In this document: one piece after another, positions 53,115-62,285 of the stretch
Numbering within the stretch: the stretch's first letter is position 1
Layout: the number at the start of each line of letters is the position of its first letter
From: CAWCAW01 sp963714125
GTDB lineage: Bacteria > Actinomycetota > Acidimicrobiia > Acidimicrobiales > UBA8190
Assembly: GCA_963714125.1 (NCBI GenBank)
Contig: OY970234.1
Coordinates: 1,860,001 to 1,924,000, forward strand
Direction: 5' to 3'
Length of the DNA: 64,000 nucleotides
Notes under the pieces: model-generated
The model's input: the letters and a program-made list of their open reading frames with translations, nothing else
Told to the model about the DNA's origin: nothing
Databases searched by the model: none
Made by a program: the position numbers and the translations under genes

Positions 53115-54368
53115 ATGAGTCGTCCGGCTGTCCCCGTCGCCGAGCGCCGCCCCACCCGTCAGATCCACGTGGGGTCGGTGGCCGTGGGCGGCGGGGCGCC
53201 CATATCGGTGCAGTCGATGACGATCACCAAGACCGCCGATGTGGAAGGGACCTTGGCGCAGGTGTACGCCCTGGCCGCCGCCGGAGCGGACATCGTGCGC
53301 TGTACGTGCAACGAGGAGGCGGCCGCCGAAGGGCTGGCCCACATCGTTCCTCGTTCGCCGGTGCCCATCATCGCCGACATCCATTTCCACCACGAGATGG
53401 CGCTGGCCGCTTTGGAAGCCGGTGTGGCCGGACTGCGGCTCAATCCCGGCAACCTCCGCAAAGCCGCCGAGATCAAGCAGGTGGCCGCCGAAGCCAAGGA
53501 CCGCGGCGTGCCCATCCGCATCGGGGTGAACGCCGGCTCGTTGCATCCCGATCTGTACAAGCGCTACGGGGGAGCGACGGCCGAAGCGATGGTCGAATCG
53601 GCGCGCATGGAGCTCGCCTACTTCGAGGAAGTCGGATTCGACGACGTCAAGATCTCGGTCAAGGCATCCTCGGTACCGCTCATGATCGAGGCCTATCGGC
53701 TGTGCGCGCAGACCTTCGACCACCCGCTGCATCTGGGCGTGACCGAAGCAGGCCCCCCGCCGGCGGGTCTCATCAAGGCCACGGCGGGTATGGCCACCCT
53801 TCTGGCCGAAGGGATTGGTGACACCATCCGCTATTCGCTGACCGCCGATCCGGTCGAAGAAGCCCGTGCCGGTCGCCAGCTTCTCGAAGCCCTGGGCCTG
53901 CGCGAGCGCAAGGGCCTCGACCTCATTGCCTGCCCGAGCTGTGGTCGAGCCGAGATCGACGTCATCGGGGTGGCCCGGGCCGTCCAAGAAGCCCTCGAGC
54001 ACCGCCAACTGCCCTTGCAGGTCGCCGTCATGGGATGCGTCGTCAATGGCCCCGGTGAAGCTCGCGAGGCCGATCTGGGCATCGCGGCGGGGCGCCGGCG
54101 CGGCCACCTGTTCATCAAGGGAAAGATCGTGCGCGTCGTCCCCGAGGCGGACATGGTGGCTGCTTTGGTGGAAGAAGCCGAGAAGCTCGTGGCCGAGGGC
54201 GTCGAGGCGCGCCTGGCCGCCGCTGACGCGGGGGCCGAAGCTGAAGCGGAAGCAGACCGTCAGGCCTTGTTCGAAGCCCGGGGCGAAGACGCCAACCACG
54301 CCGCCGCCAAGGTGAAGCTCATCAAGAAGGTCGTGCACGACGAGGACGCCGGGCCCGATCGTCAGTAG
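53115..54368 (+). CDS. ispG: 4-hydroxy-3-methylbut-2-enyl diphosphate synthase
   Basis: 417 aa. The TIM-barrel part starts RQIHVGSVAVGGGAPISVQSM. The C-terminal [4Fe-4S] domain has CPSCGR and MGCVVNGPGEA, supplying the cluster cysteines and the conserved Glu. It reduces MEcPP to HMBPP near the end of the MEP isoprenoid pathway. An Ala/Glu-rich tail of about 50 residues is longer than usual. It starts 7 bases after rseP, and its stop overlaps the end of the convergent proS by a few bases. Confidence 0.96.
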   Translation: MSRPAVPVAERRPTRQIHVGSVAVGGGAPISVQSMTITKTADVEGTLAQVYALAAAGADIVRCTCNEEAAAEGLAHIVPRSPVPIIADIHFHHEMALAALEAGVAGLRLNPGNLRKAAEIKQVAAEAKDRGVPIRIGVNAGSLHPDLYKRYGGATAEAMVESARMELAYFEEVGFDDVKISVKASSVPLMIEAYRLCAQTFDHPLHLGVTEAGPPPAGLIKATAGMATLLAEGIGDTIRYSLTADPVEEARAGRQLLEALGLRERKGLDLIACPSCGRAEIDVIGVARAVQEALEHRQLPLQVAVMGCVVNGPGEAREADLGIAAGRRRGHLFIKGKIVRVVPEADMVAALVEEAEKLVAEGVEARLAAADAGAEAEAEADRQALFEARGEDANHAAAKVKLIKKVVHDEDAGPDRQ

Positions 54369-55780
54369 GCCTTAGCCACCACCGCGGTGAGCTGGTCCTC
54401 GTCGCTTGCATCAGAAGCAGGAAGCCCGCCGGCTGGTGTCTGCAGACAGCGCACCGATATCCCCGCCTTGTGCAAGGTCCGTTCGCCGTCGGTGCCGACC
54501 GCGGACCACGGCAGTTGGGCGAACCCGCCCTGGGCCGCTTCGGTGGCTTCGTCCAGGTTCGTCACTTCGACAGTCCGGCTGCGGCGCAACGCATCGGCTT
54601 CGGCCAGCATGGACGCCTGCTCCTCGGCGAGGGCGGTGGTGGCAGCGTTGACGACGGCACTGAGCGCCACCGATTCCTTGGTGCCCGAGGCCCGCCGGAC
54701 GAGCACCGCCGCCCCGGCGGCGAGGTCACGCGGTCCCACCTCCACCCGCACGGGGACGCCTTTGAGCTCCCAGCCCACCACTCGACGACCGAAGGACACG
54801 TCGGTGCGGATGTCGAGCTCGGTGCGGATGCCCGCCGCGGTGAGTTCGGCGGCCAGTTGGGCGGCTTTGGCGGCGGCTCCGTCTTCGTCGCGCGCCAGCA
54901 ACACCACGGCTTGGATGGGTGCCAGGCGAGGGGGCAGACGCAGACCCGCATCGTCACCGTGCACCATGACCAACGCCCCCATGAGCCGGGACGACACCCC
55001 CCACGACGTCTGCCAGGCATGGACCTGTTGGCCGGATTCGTCGAGAAAATTGATGTCGAAGGCGCGGGCGAAATTCTGACCCAGCTCGTGGCTGGTACCC
55101 ATCTGCAAGGCTTTTCCGTCGCGCATCATGGCCTCACAGGTCCACGTGGTGGTGGCCCCGGCGAAGCGTTCGTGGTCGGTCTTGCGCCCGGTCAGCACCG
55201 GGACCGCCATGACCTCGACCATAAAGTCGCGATAGACGTCCGCCAGCACCTGCAGCGCAAAGGCTCGGGCGTCGGCCTCACTGACGTGGGCGGTGTGCCC
55301 TTCTTGCCACAAGAACTCAGTCGTGCGCAGAAACAGCCGGGGTCGCATCTCCCAGCGCACCACGTTGCACCACTGGTTGATGAGCAGGGGCAGGTCGCGG
55401 TAGCTCTGGATCCACTTGGCGAAATAGGAGTTGATGATGGTCTCGCTGGTGGGCCGCACCACCACCGGCTCGTCGAGCTCCTTGCCGCCGGCGTGGGTTA
55501 CCACGGCCAGCTCGGGGCTGAAGCCTTCAACGTGCTCGGCCTCTTTTTTCAGGTAGCTCTCGGGGATGAACAGCGGAAAGTAGGCGTTGGACACGCCCGC
55601 CGCCTTGATGCGGGCGTCCAGCTCGGCCTGCATGCGTTCCCAGATCCCGTACCCGTAGGGCCGGATGACCATGGTGCCCCGGACCGGGCCGTTGTCGGCC
55701 AGCTCGGCTTTGGCCACGATGTCTTGGTACCAGCGCGGGAAGTCCTTGGACTGCGAGGTGAGCACACCTTCTTTGGCCAT
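54362..55780 (-). CDS. proS: Prolyl-tRNA synthetase, archaeal/eukaryal type (ProS type 3)
   Basis: 472 aa. Class II motif 2 (VVRWEMRPRLFLRTTEFLWQ) and motif 3 (HGDDAGLRLPPRLAPIQ) are clear. The enzyme lacks the bacterial INS editing domain and ends in a short C-terminal domain with final Tyr (VVAKAY), features of the archaeal-type ProRS found in some bacteria. It charges tRNA-Pro, such as the one at the left end. ATG 55780 begins at the conserved start (SKDFPRWYQDIV); the frame is open 12 codons further. The gene is oriented against its neighbours, between ispG and rimP. Confidence 0.95.
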   Translation of the reverse strand: MAKEGVLTSQSKDFPRWYQDIVAKAELADNGPVRGTMVIRPYGYGIWERMQAELDARIKAAGVSNAYFPLFIPESYLKKEAEHVEGFSPELAVVTHAGGKELDEPVVVRPTSETIINSYFAKWIQSYRDLPLLINQWCNVVRWEMRPRLFLRTTEFLWQEGHTAHVSEADARAFALQVLADVYRDFMVEVMAVPVLTGRKTDHERFAGATTTWTCEAMMRDGKALQMGTSHELGQNFARAFDINFLDESGQQVHAWQTSWGVSSRLMGALVMVHGDDAGLRLPPRLAPIQAVVLLARDEDGAAAKAAQLAAELTAAGIRTELDIRTDVSFGRRVVGWELKGVPVRVEVGPRDLAAGAAVLVRRASGTKESVALSAVVNAATTALAEEQASMLAEADALRRSRTVEVTNLDEATEAAQGGFAQLPWSAVGTDGERTLHKAGISVRCLQTPAGGLPASDASDEDQLTAVVAKAY

Positions 55781-55873
55781 ATCGGCCTGGATGCTACGGC
55801 CTTGGGCACACACCACGGTGCGTCCCGGCCTTACTGGCGGCTCCAGGGCGCCCGTAGGGGGCGAAAGGGCGAC

Positions 55874-55882
55874 TGGTATACT
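55874..55882 (+). promoter_or_regulatory. Extended -10 promoter for the rimP-nusA-infB operon
   Basis: TGGTATACT is an extended -10 (TGn) with five of six -10 consensus bases. It lies about 130 bases before rimP and just right of the divergent proS start. No -35 match is seen at the usual distance, which extended -10 promoters tolerate. Confidence 0.55.
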
Positions 55883-55897
55883 CGCTGAGCCGTTCAG

Positions 55898-55951
55898 ATG
55901 AGAGAGGTGGTACGTCGGAGCGTGGGCGGGCAGCCCACGCTTCTTCTTTGA
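55898..55951 (+). CDS. Possible 17-aa leader peptide ORF upstream of rimP
   Basis: ATG at 55898 opens a 17-codon frame (MREVVRRSVGGQPTLLL) ending in TGA exactly at the end of the terminator T-tract. It would start about 9 bases after the predicted transcription start. Translation through it would disrupt the hairpin, as in attenuators. No ribosome binding site is present, so this is speculative. Confidence 0.25.
   Translation: MREVVRRSVGGQPTLLL
55920..55949 (+). terminator. Intrinsic terminator / possible attenuator in the rimP leader
   Basis: GCGTGGGC and GCCCACGC pair perfectly (8 bp, extendable by one A-T pair) around a GGGCA loop, and TTCTTCTTT follows directly. It lies downstream of the predicted promoter and upstream of rimP, with no plus-strand gene ending nearby, so it should control read-through into rimP-nusA-infB. 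Confidence 0.7.
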
Positions 55952-56010
55952 CCAGCTCTTTTGGTTGAAACGGGCCCGGTGTGCGAGGTGACGAGGGAGG
56001 TGAGCCAGCG

Positions 56011-56559
56011 GTGGATGCGGACCTGTATGGATTGCTCGCGCCCGCTGTCGCGCCCCTCGGAGTCGAGCTCGTCGATGTCGAACGGCGCGCCACGTTGCTT
56101 CGCTTGGTCATCGATCGGCCCGGTGGGATCGACCTCGACGCCATCGCCGAGGCCACCAAGGTGCTCTCGGCGGTGCTCGACGAGCACGACCCGTTTCCGG
56201 GCCATCGCTATAGCCTCGAGGTGTCGAGCCCGGGCATAGAGCGCCCCCTGCGTACCCCGCAGCACTTTGCGAAGGCGGAGGGCCAGACCGTGTCGGTCAG
56301 AACGGTTGGAGGCGGAGAGGGCGAGCGTCGCTTCACGGGACGATTGGCGACCGTCGATGACAACGGTTTCGTCCTCGAGGGGGCCGAACTCCCCGAGGGG
56401 CAAAAACGATTCACCTACGACGAGGTGCAGAGGGCGCGGACGGTGTTCAACTTCGGGACCGCACCTGCACCGTCGCGCAAGAAGGGTGCTGCCATGCGGG
56501 CGGGGACCAAGGGCGTGGCCCACGGCAAGGCCGACAGGAAGAAGGTCACGACCCCATGA
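56011..56559 (+). CDS. rimP: Ribosome maturation factor RimP
   Basis: 182 aa. The two RimP domains are visible: LLAPAVAPLGVELVDVERR and DLDAIAEATKVLSAVLDEHDPFPGHRYSLEVSSPGIERPL. It helps 30S maturation. The GTG at 56011 follows a strong GGGAGGTGAG; a GTG at 55981 is in frame but poorer. The basic C-terminal tail is longer than in E. coli. The stop overlaps the nusA ATG (ATGA). It opens the rimP-nusA-infB operon behind a promoter and terminator-like hairpin. Confidence 0.93.
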   Translation: MDADLYGLLAPAVAPLGVELVDVERRATLLRLVIDRPGGIDLDAIAEATKVLSAVLDEHDPFPGHRYSLEVSSPGIERPLRTPQHFAKAEGQTVSVRTVGGGEGERRFTGRLATVDDNGFVLEGAELPEGQKRFTYDEVQRARTVFNFGTAPAPSRKKGAAMRAGTKGVAHGKADRKKVTTP

Positions 56560-57942
56560 GCAAGACGAATTTCGAGTTTCTCGACGCCCTTGGGCAGATC
56601 GCGCCGCGACCGAGGCATCGGCGTGGACACGCTCCTCGATGCCCTGGCCAACGCACTGGTGGCCGCCTACAAGCGCCGTCCCGGTGCCGCCGAAGAGGCT
56701 GTGGTCACCATCGACCCGGAGTCCGGTGACATCCGCGTCTACGGCCAAGAGCTCGACGAGGACGGCAACGTCATCCGGGAGTGGGACGACACGCCTGACG
56801 ACTTCGGACGCATCGCCGCGCAGACGGCCAAGCAGGTCATCCTGCAGCGCATCCGAGAAGCCGAGCGCGACCTCAAGTACGAGGAGTACGCCGGCCGTGA
56901 AGGCGACATCGTCACCGGCATCGTGCAACAGACCGACAACCGCTACACCCTTCTGGACCTGGGCAAAGTCGAGGCGCTTTTGCCGCAGGCCGAGCAGGTC
57001 CCCTATGAGCGCTACGAGCACGGAGCACGTCTCAAGGCGTACATCGTGGAGGTCCGCAAGACCACCAAGGGCCCCCAGATCGTGGTGAGCCGTAGTCACC
57101 CCGGTTTGGTGAAGCGGTTGTTCGAGCTGGAGGTGCCCGAGATCTCCTCCGGTGTGGTGGAGATCAAGGCCGCAGCGCGCGAACCCGGGCATCGCACCAA
57201 GATCGCGGTGTGGTCCAACGACCCCAACGTGGACCCCGTCGGTGCGTGTGTCGGGGCGCGGGGGTCGAGGGTGCGCATGGTGACCAACGAGCTCCGCGGC
57301 GAGCGCATCGACGTGGTGCCCTTCGCCGACGACCCCGTCGACTTCATTCAGGCGGCGTTGCAGCCGGCGCGTGTGCGTGAGGTTCGCCTCGACGACGAAA
57401 CCGGTACGGCCACCGTGGTGGTGAGCGACTACCAACTGTCGTTGGCGATCGGCAAGGAGGGCCAAAACGCCCGCTTGGCGGCTCGGCTCACCGGTTGGCG
57501 GGTCGACATCAAAAGCGAGACCCAGCTGGCCGAGGAAGAGGCCGGCTACGGCGAGGAGTGGGCCGAGGGCGAGTGGGTCGAGAACGAGGCGGGGGAGATG
57601 GTGTGGCAGCCCGCCGAGGGCGGCGAAGCCGTGTCCGCCACCGAGTGGTCGAGGGTGGTCTCCGGTGAGACCGCTCCCGACGCCCCCGGATCCGCGCCGG
57701 CTGCCACGGGGTCTGCTGCCGGGTCTGCTGCCGCCGAGTCGGGCGAATCGGCTCCGGCTCCGGCTCCGGCTCCGGCGGGCTCGCTTCCGGCGGGCTCGCT
57801 TCCAGCGGGCTCGGGCGAATCAGCCCCTGCAGAAACAGCGGTGAAGCTCGAAGAGCAATCCGATCAGAAGCCCGACGACGAGGTCGACGCTGAGGCGTCG
57901 CCCGCAAGCGTGCCGGGCGAAGACGGGGCGAGCGAGTCCTGA
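56556..57942 (+). CDS. nusA: Transcription factor NusA, frameshifted after codon 16
   Basis: NusA controls pausing, termination and antitermination. ATG 56556 overlaps the rimP stop and encodes [16 protein letters not shown]. The frame then breaks: removing one C from the CC at 56604-56605 continues [20 protein letters not shown] and the rest, giving about 461 aa. The S1 domain (about residues 105-175), two KH domains ([37 protein letters not shown]) and an acidic, Ala/Pro-rich C-terminal tail of about 100 residues follow. An extra base in a short C run is probably a sequence error. If real, translation would have to start internally, for example at TTG 56590. Confidence 0.92.
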
Positions 57943-58037
57943 ACCCACAGGGGGGCAGGGCACAGGTGTGCGAGGATGGTATGTCGGGCCCACCGGATGG
58001 TGCGCGCCCGCGCGAGGAAGAAGGATCGTAGGAAGCG

Positions 58038-60848
58038 TTGCCGAAAAAGATCCGCGTCTACGAGCTGGCCCGCGAGCTCGGCCTGACGAACAAAGAGGCA
58101 CTTGATCTCTGCGTCTCTTTGGGCATCGGGGTAAAGAGCCACTCGTCCTCGATCGAGGATGCCCAAGCCGACCGCGTGCGCCGCAAGGCCGATCGCGAAG
58201 GCTTGCGGCGCGAGGTGCAACCGCCCGAGGCTGAAGAAGAGCCCAAGGCGGCTCCGTCGTCCCGGGCCGCCGCCCCGGCCGCCACCGCCGGCGGCGATAG
58301 CAGCGCGTCCGCGCCCCCTCGCTCAGAAGCCCCGGCCCGCGCCGCCGCGTCAGCCCCGGTGTCTTCGCCTTCGTCTTCGCCTTCGCCGTCGTCGCCGTCC
58401 GATGTTCCCCGTTCGCCCCGATTGGTGACGAGTCGGCCCGCCAGTGAGGTCAACGTTCCGCCGCCTCCAGGCCCGCGGCCCATCCCTCGCCCGGCGGCCA
58501 GCCCTCCGTCGTCGGCGCCCGCTGTAAGCGCGCCTGCCGCCAGTGCTTCCAGCGCGCCTTCGGGACCGCCGGCGCCGGCGCGGCCGGCCGCCTCGGCTCC
58601 GCCGTCGGTCCCTGATCTCGGCTCGCGTCCGGAACCCCCGGCGCGCCCCGCAGTACGGCCCACCAGCGCCTCGGGCCGTCCCATCCCTCCGCCCCCCGGC
58701 CCTCCTCGGTCGAACTCGGGCCGTCCCATCCCCCCGCCCCCAGGGCGTCGGGCTCCGGTGCCGCCCCGTCCGGGTGGGGGAGCCGGTGCTCCGGGCCGAC
58801 CCTCAGGCGGGCCTCGTCCCGGTGGTGGTCCGCCCAGTCGCGGTGGCATGTCGGGAGGCTTCGGCGGACGAGGCGGTCCCGGCGGCACGCCGGGCGGTGG
58901 TGGGGGAGGCTTCAGCGGTCGGCCCGGTGGTCCTCCGCCAGGGCTGCGCGGTGGTCCGGGTGGACGAGGTCGTCCCCCCCAACGTCGACCGCGGCGCCGG
59001 CGTCGCAACCTCGAAGAGCTCGAGCCGACCCAGCTCACCACCTATACGCCGTCAAGTGCCCCCATTCCCGACTCCGAGGTCATCGTGGAGCGGGGTTCGA
59101 CGCCGCGCGAGCTCGGGCCCAAGCTGAACCGGTCGGCCGGAGACGTCATCAGGTACCTCTTCCTCCAAGGCGAAGTCGTCACGGCCACGCAGTCTTTGTC
59201 CGACGACATGATCGAACTCTTCGCCCAGGAGCTCGGCGCCCACATCCGTCTGGTCGATCCCGGCGAGGAGCAAGAAGCCGAGCTCCAGGCCAAGTACTTC
59301 GAAGAGGACGAGGAGGAGCGCGAGGAGGACCTGCGGCCGCGTCCTCCGGTCGTCACCGTCATGGGCCACGTGGACCACGGCAAGACGTTGCTCTTGGACC
59401 GGATCCGCCATTCCAACGTCGTCGCTGATGAGGCTGGCGGAATCACCCAGCACATCGGCGCGTACCAGGTCGACGTGGACGGAAACCTCATCACCTTCAT
59501 CGACACCCCGGGCCACGAAGCCTTTACGGCTATGCGGGCGCGTGGGGCGCAGATCACCGACATCGTGGTTCTGGTGGTGGCCGCCGACGACGGCGTCATG
59601 CCTCAAACCGTCGAGGCCATCGACCACGCCCGAGCCGCCGATGTGCCCATCGTGGTGGCTGTGAACAAGGTCGACCGGGCCGACAGTGACGTGAACAGGG
59701 TGCTCCAACAGCTCTCCGAGCATGGGCTCGTGCCCGAAGCCTGGGGTGGCGACACCATCGTGGTCCAGGTGTCGGCCCTGCAAAGTCTGGGAATCGACGA
59801 TCTCCTGGAGCAACTGGTGCTCGTGGCCGAGGTCGAGGAGCTGCGCGCCAGCCCCGAGGGCCGGGGCCGCGGCGTGGTACTCGAGGCCAACCTCGAGGCT
59901 GGTCGGGGTCCGGTGGCGACGGTCATCGTGCAAAGCGGCACGCTGCGCGTGGGCGACCCGGTGGTCGCCGGCGCGGCCTGGGGACGTGTCAAGGCGCTGA
60001 TCGATGACCACCTCGACGGCGTGAAGGAGGCCCCACCCTCCATGCCGGTGCAGGTGCTCGGCTTCTCCGAGCCGCCCGCCGCCGGAGATGAGTTCCGGGT
60101 GACCTCTGACCAGACCACGGCCCGCACCATCGGTGAAGCCCGCGAACGCCGATTCCGAGTGGCCGGGCACGCGCCGTCTCCCACCGCACCGGGCGCCAAG
60201 CTTGAGGACCTCTTCGAGCAGATCCAGCGCGGCGAAGCAGCCACCCTGAACCTCATCTTGAAAGCCGACGTCCAGGGCACCTTGGAGGCCATCACCGACA
60301 GCCTGCGCAAGCTGGAGCGGCCCGAGGTGAAGTTGAGCTTCGTGCACCGCGGCGTGGGCGGGATCACCGAAAACGACGTGCAGCTGGCCGCGGCGTCCAA
60401 CGCCACCATCATCGGGTTCAACGTGAGGCCCGACCGGCGCTCTCGTGAGTTGGGTGAAGAACGCGACGTCGAGATCCGCACCTACGAGATCATCTACAAG
60501 CTGCTCGAGGACATCGAAGCGGCCATGGTCGGCATGCTCGTTCCCGAGTTCCAAGAGGTCGTCACCGGCGAGGCCGAGGTTCGTGCCGTCTTCCGGGTCC
60601 CGCGCGTGGGTGCGGTGGCCGGCTGTTACGTGCGCGACGGTGTCATCACTCGAGGATCGAAGGTGCGGTTCCTGCGCGACGGGGTCATCATCTGGAAGGG
60701 CACCGTCACGTCGTTGCGGCGGTTCAAGGATGACGCCCGCGAGGTCCAGTCCGGCTTCGAGTGCGGGATTGGTCTTTCGGACTTCCAGGATCTGCACGCC
60801 GGGGATGTGATCGAGACGTTCGAAGAGCGGGAGATCCCCCGCACCTGA
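58038..60848 (+). CDS. infB: Translation initiation factor IF-2
   Basis: 936 aa. The N-terminal IF2_N helix domain ([19 protein letters not shown]) is followed by about 270 residues of Pro/Ala/Gly/Arg-rich disordered sequence, as usual in actinobacteria, then a second IF2_N-like domain and the GTPase: G1 GHVDHGKT, G3 [10 protein letters not shown]4 NKVDR. Domains II, III and IV follow. It places initiator tRNA on the 30S subunit. The start is TTG at 58038 with AGGAAG upstream. The small ylxR gene that usually separates nusA and infB is absent. Confidence 0.96.
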   Translation: MPKKIRVYELARELGLTNKEALDLCVSLGIGVKSHSSSIEDAQADRVRRKADREGLRREVQPPEAEEEPKAAPSSRAAAPAATAGGDSSASAPPRSEAPARAAASAPVSSPSSSPSPSSPSDVPRSPRLVTSRPASEVNVPPPPGPRPIPRPAASPPSSAPAVSAPAASASSAPSGPPAPARPAASAPPSVPDLGSRPEPPARPAVRPTSASGRPIPPPPGPPRSNSGRPIPPPPGRRAPVPPRPGGGAGAPGRPSGGPRPGGGPPSRGGMSGGFGGRGGPGGTPGGGGGGFSGRPGGPPPGLRGGPGGRGRPPQRRPRRRRRNLEELEPTQLTTYTPSSAPIPDSEVIVERGSTPRELGPKLNRSAGDVIRYLFLQGEVVTATQSLSDDMIELFAQELGAHIRLVDPGEEQEAELQAKYFEEDEEEREEDLRPRPPVVTVMGHVDHGKTLLLDRIRHSNVVADEAGGITQHIGAYQVDVDGNLITFIDTPGHEAFTAMRARGAQITDIVVLVVAADDGVMPQTVEAIDHARAADVPIVVAVNKVDRADSDVNRVLQQLSEHGLVPEAWGGDTIVVQVSALQSLGIDDLLEQLVLVAEVEELRASPEGRGRGVVLEANLEAGRGPVATVIVQSGTLRVGDPVVAGAAWGRVKALIDDHLDGVKEAPPSMPVQVLGFSEPPAAGDEFRVTSDQTTARTIGEARERRFRVAGHAPSPTAPGAKLEDLFEQIQRGEAATLNLILKADVQGTLEAITDSLRKLERPEVKLSFVHRGVGGITENDVQLAAASNATIIGFNVRPDRRSRELGEERDVEIRTYEIIYKLLEDIEAAMVGMLVPEFQEVVTGEAEVRAVFRVPRVGAVAGCYVRDGVITRGSKVRFLRDGVIIWKGTVTSLRRFKDDAREVQSGFECGIGLSDFQDLHAGDVIETFEEREIPRT

Positions 60849-60877
60849 GTGGTTCTGCGAGCACGAGGAGGCAATCC

Positions 60878-61333
60878 GTGCGCCGACGTCACCACCAGAC
60901 GAAGGCTTCCACCCCCTACCCCCGCACGGCCCGCGTCAATGAGGTCCTGCGAGAAGTGGTGGCCGACGCTTTGGAGCGCGCCGCCGATGTCGACGACCGC
61001 TTGCGTATGGCCACGGTGACCGCGGTCGACACCGCTCCCGATCTCAGCCACGCCACGGTGTTCATGAGCTCGTTGCCCGACGAGACGGCCGCCGCCCTTG
61101 AGTCGCAGCGCGTGCATATCCAGCGCGCCATTTCGAAAGAGGTTCGGTTGAAGCGCACGCCGCATCTCGTATTCGCGTTGGACCCGGCCGTGGTGGCGGG
61201 CTCCAAGGTCGAGGAGATCCTGCGCCGTATCCACGAGTCCGAACCCGAACGCGACGAGGAGTCCGACGAGCTTGGCGTGGGCGGAGAGATCGGCGGGTCC
61301 GGGCAGCCCGGCGAGGGTCATGGCGGCACGTAG
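60878..61333 (+). CDS. rbfA: Ribosome-binding factor A
   Basis: 151 aa. The KH-like core (YPRTARVNEVLREVVADALE, MATVTAVDTAPDLSHATVFMS, HLVFALDPAVVAGSKVEEIL) is complete, followed by an acidic Gly-rich tail. It matures the 16S 5' end. GTG 60878 with AGGAGG 7 bases upstream is chosen; the frame is open much earlier inside infB. The end overlaps truB by 14 bases. Confidence 0.94.
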   Translation: MRRRHHQTKASTPYPRTARVNEVLREVVADALERAADVDDRLRMATVTAVDTAPDLSHATVFMSSLPDETAAALESQRVHIQRAISKEVRLKRTPHLVFALDPAVVAGSKVEEILRRIHESEPERDEESDELGVGGEIGGSGQPGEGHGGT

Positions 61334-62243
61334 CCGAGCGCAGCCGGCCGCCGAGGACGTGACGGGTTTGGCGGTGCTGGACAAGGAACCGGGTTGGACC
61401 TCACATGATGTCGTCGCTCGCTGCCGGCGTACCTTCGGGCAGCGGCGCATCGGTCATGCCGGCACCCTCGATCCGGACGCCACGGGGATTCTGCTGGTGG
61501 GCTTGGGACGTTTCACGAGGCTGCTGCGATTCGTGGGCGCCTTGGGCAAGACGTATCACGGCGAGGTGGTGCTGGGCGTGGCCACCTCGACCCTCGACGC
61601 GTCGGGCGACGTGGTGGGCACCTGGGACATGGCGGGGGTGAGCCTCGACGACGTGCGCCAGGCGGCGCAGTCGCTGACCGGAGCCATCGAGCAAGTCCCG
61701 CCCATGGTGTCGGCCGTCAAGGTAGGGGGCCGCCGGCTCCACGAGTTGGCCCGCGCCGGCATCGAAGTCGACCGGGCCCCCCGACCCGTCACCGTGGACC
61801 GCTTCGAGGTGTACCCGTCGGCTGACGGGTTGCCGGGTGTGTTTCGTATCGAAGTGGACTGCTCCACCGGCACGTATGTGCGCGTGCTGGCCGCCGACCT
61901 CGGGGCGGCCCTGGGCGGCGGAGCGCATCTGCGCCACCTGCAACGCACGCAGATCGGATCCTTCGGGCTCGACGAAGCGCACCGCATCGACGAGTTGACC
62001 GTGGATCATGTGCTGACCCCGGCGCAAGGACTGCGAGACATGACGCATCTACGCGTCGATGAGGACGTGGCCCGGCGCATTTCGCACGGTCTGACCCTCG
62101 ACGGTCCATCTCTGGGGGCAGTCGGACCAGGGCCGTGGGCGCTCGTCGACGAAAGCGATGCGCTCCTGGCCGTGTATGAGGGCACCGAGGGCACCGAGGG
62201 CGGACCGTTGGCGGCGGTGTGCGTGCTGGCATCCAGCTCGTGA
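61320..62243 (+). CDS. truB: tRNA pseudouridine-55 synthase
   Basis: 307 aa. Catalytic Asp lies in GHAGTLDPDATGILLVG near residue 50. GLAVLDKEPGWTSHDVV opens the family core, and RVLAADLGAALGGGAHLRHL is the conserved central helix. It makes psi-55 in the T loop of tRNAs. ATG 61320 lies inside the end of rbfA, with GCGAGGG upstream. ribF starts 42 bases after the stop. Confidence 0.95.
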   Translation: MAARSRAQPAAEDVTGLAVLDKEPGWTSHDVVARCRRTFGQRRIGHAGTLDPDATGILLVGLGRFTRLLRFVGALGKTYHGEVVLGVATSTLDASGDVVGTWDMAGVSLDDVRQAAQSLTGAIEQVPPMVSAVKVGGRRLHELARAGIEVDRAPRPVTVDRFEVYPSADGLPGVFRIEVDCSTGTYVRVLAADLGAALGGGAHLRHLQRTQIGSFGLDEAHRIDELTVDHVLTPAQGLRDMTHLRVDEDVARRISHGLTLDGPSLGAVGPGPWALVDESDALLAVYEGTEGTEGGPLAAVCVLASSS

Positions 62244-62272
62244 CGGGCCCAGGAGCCCGGCCGAGTCGCCAC

Positions 62273-62278
62273 TAACCT
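62273..62278 (+). promoter_or_regulatory. Predicted -10 element for a leaderless ribF transcript
   Basis: TAACCT lies 7 bases before the ribF ATG, which lacks a ribosome binding site. Confidence 0.45.
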
Positions 62279-62285
62279 CGCGGCG

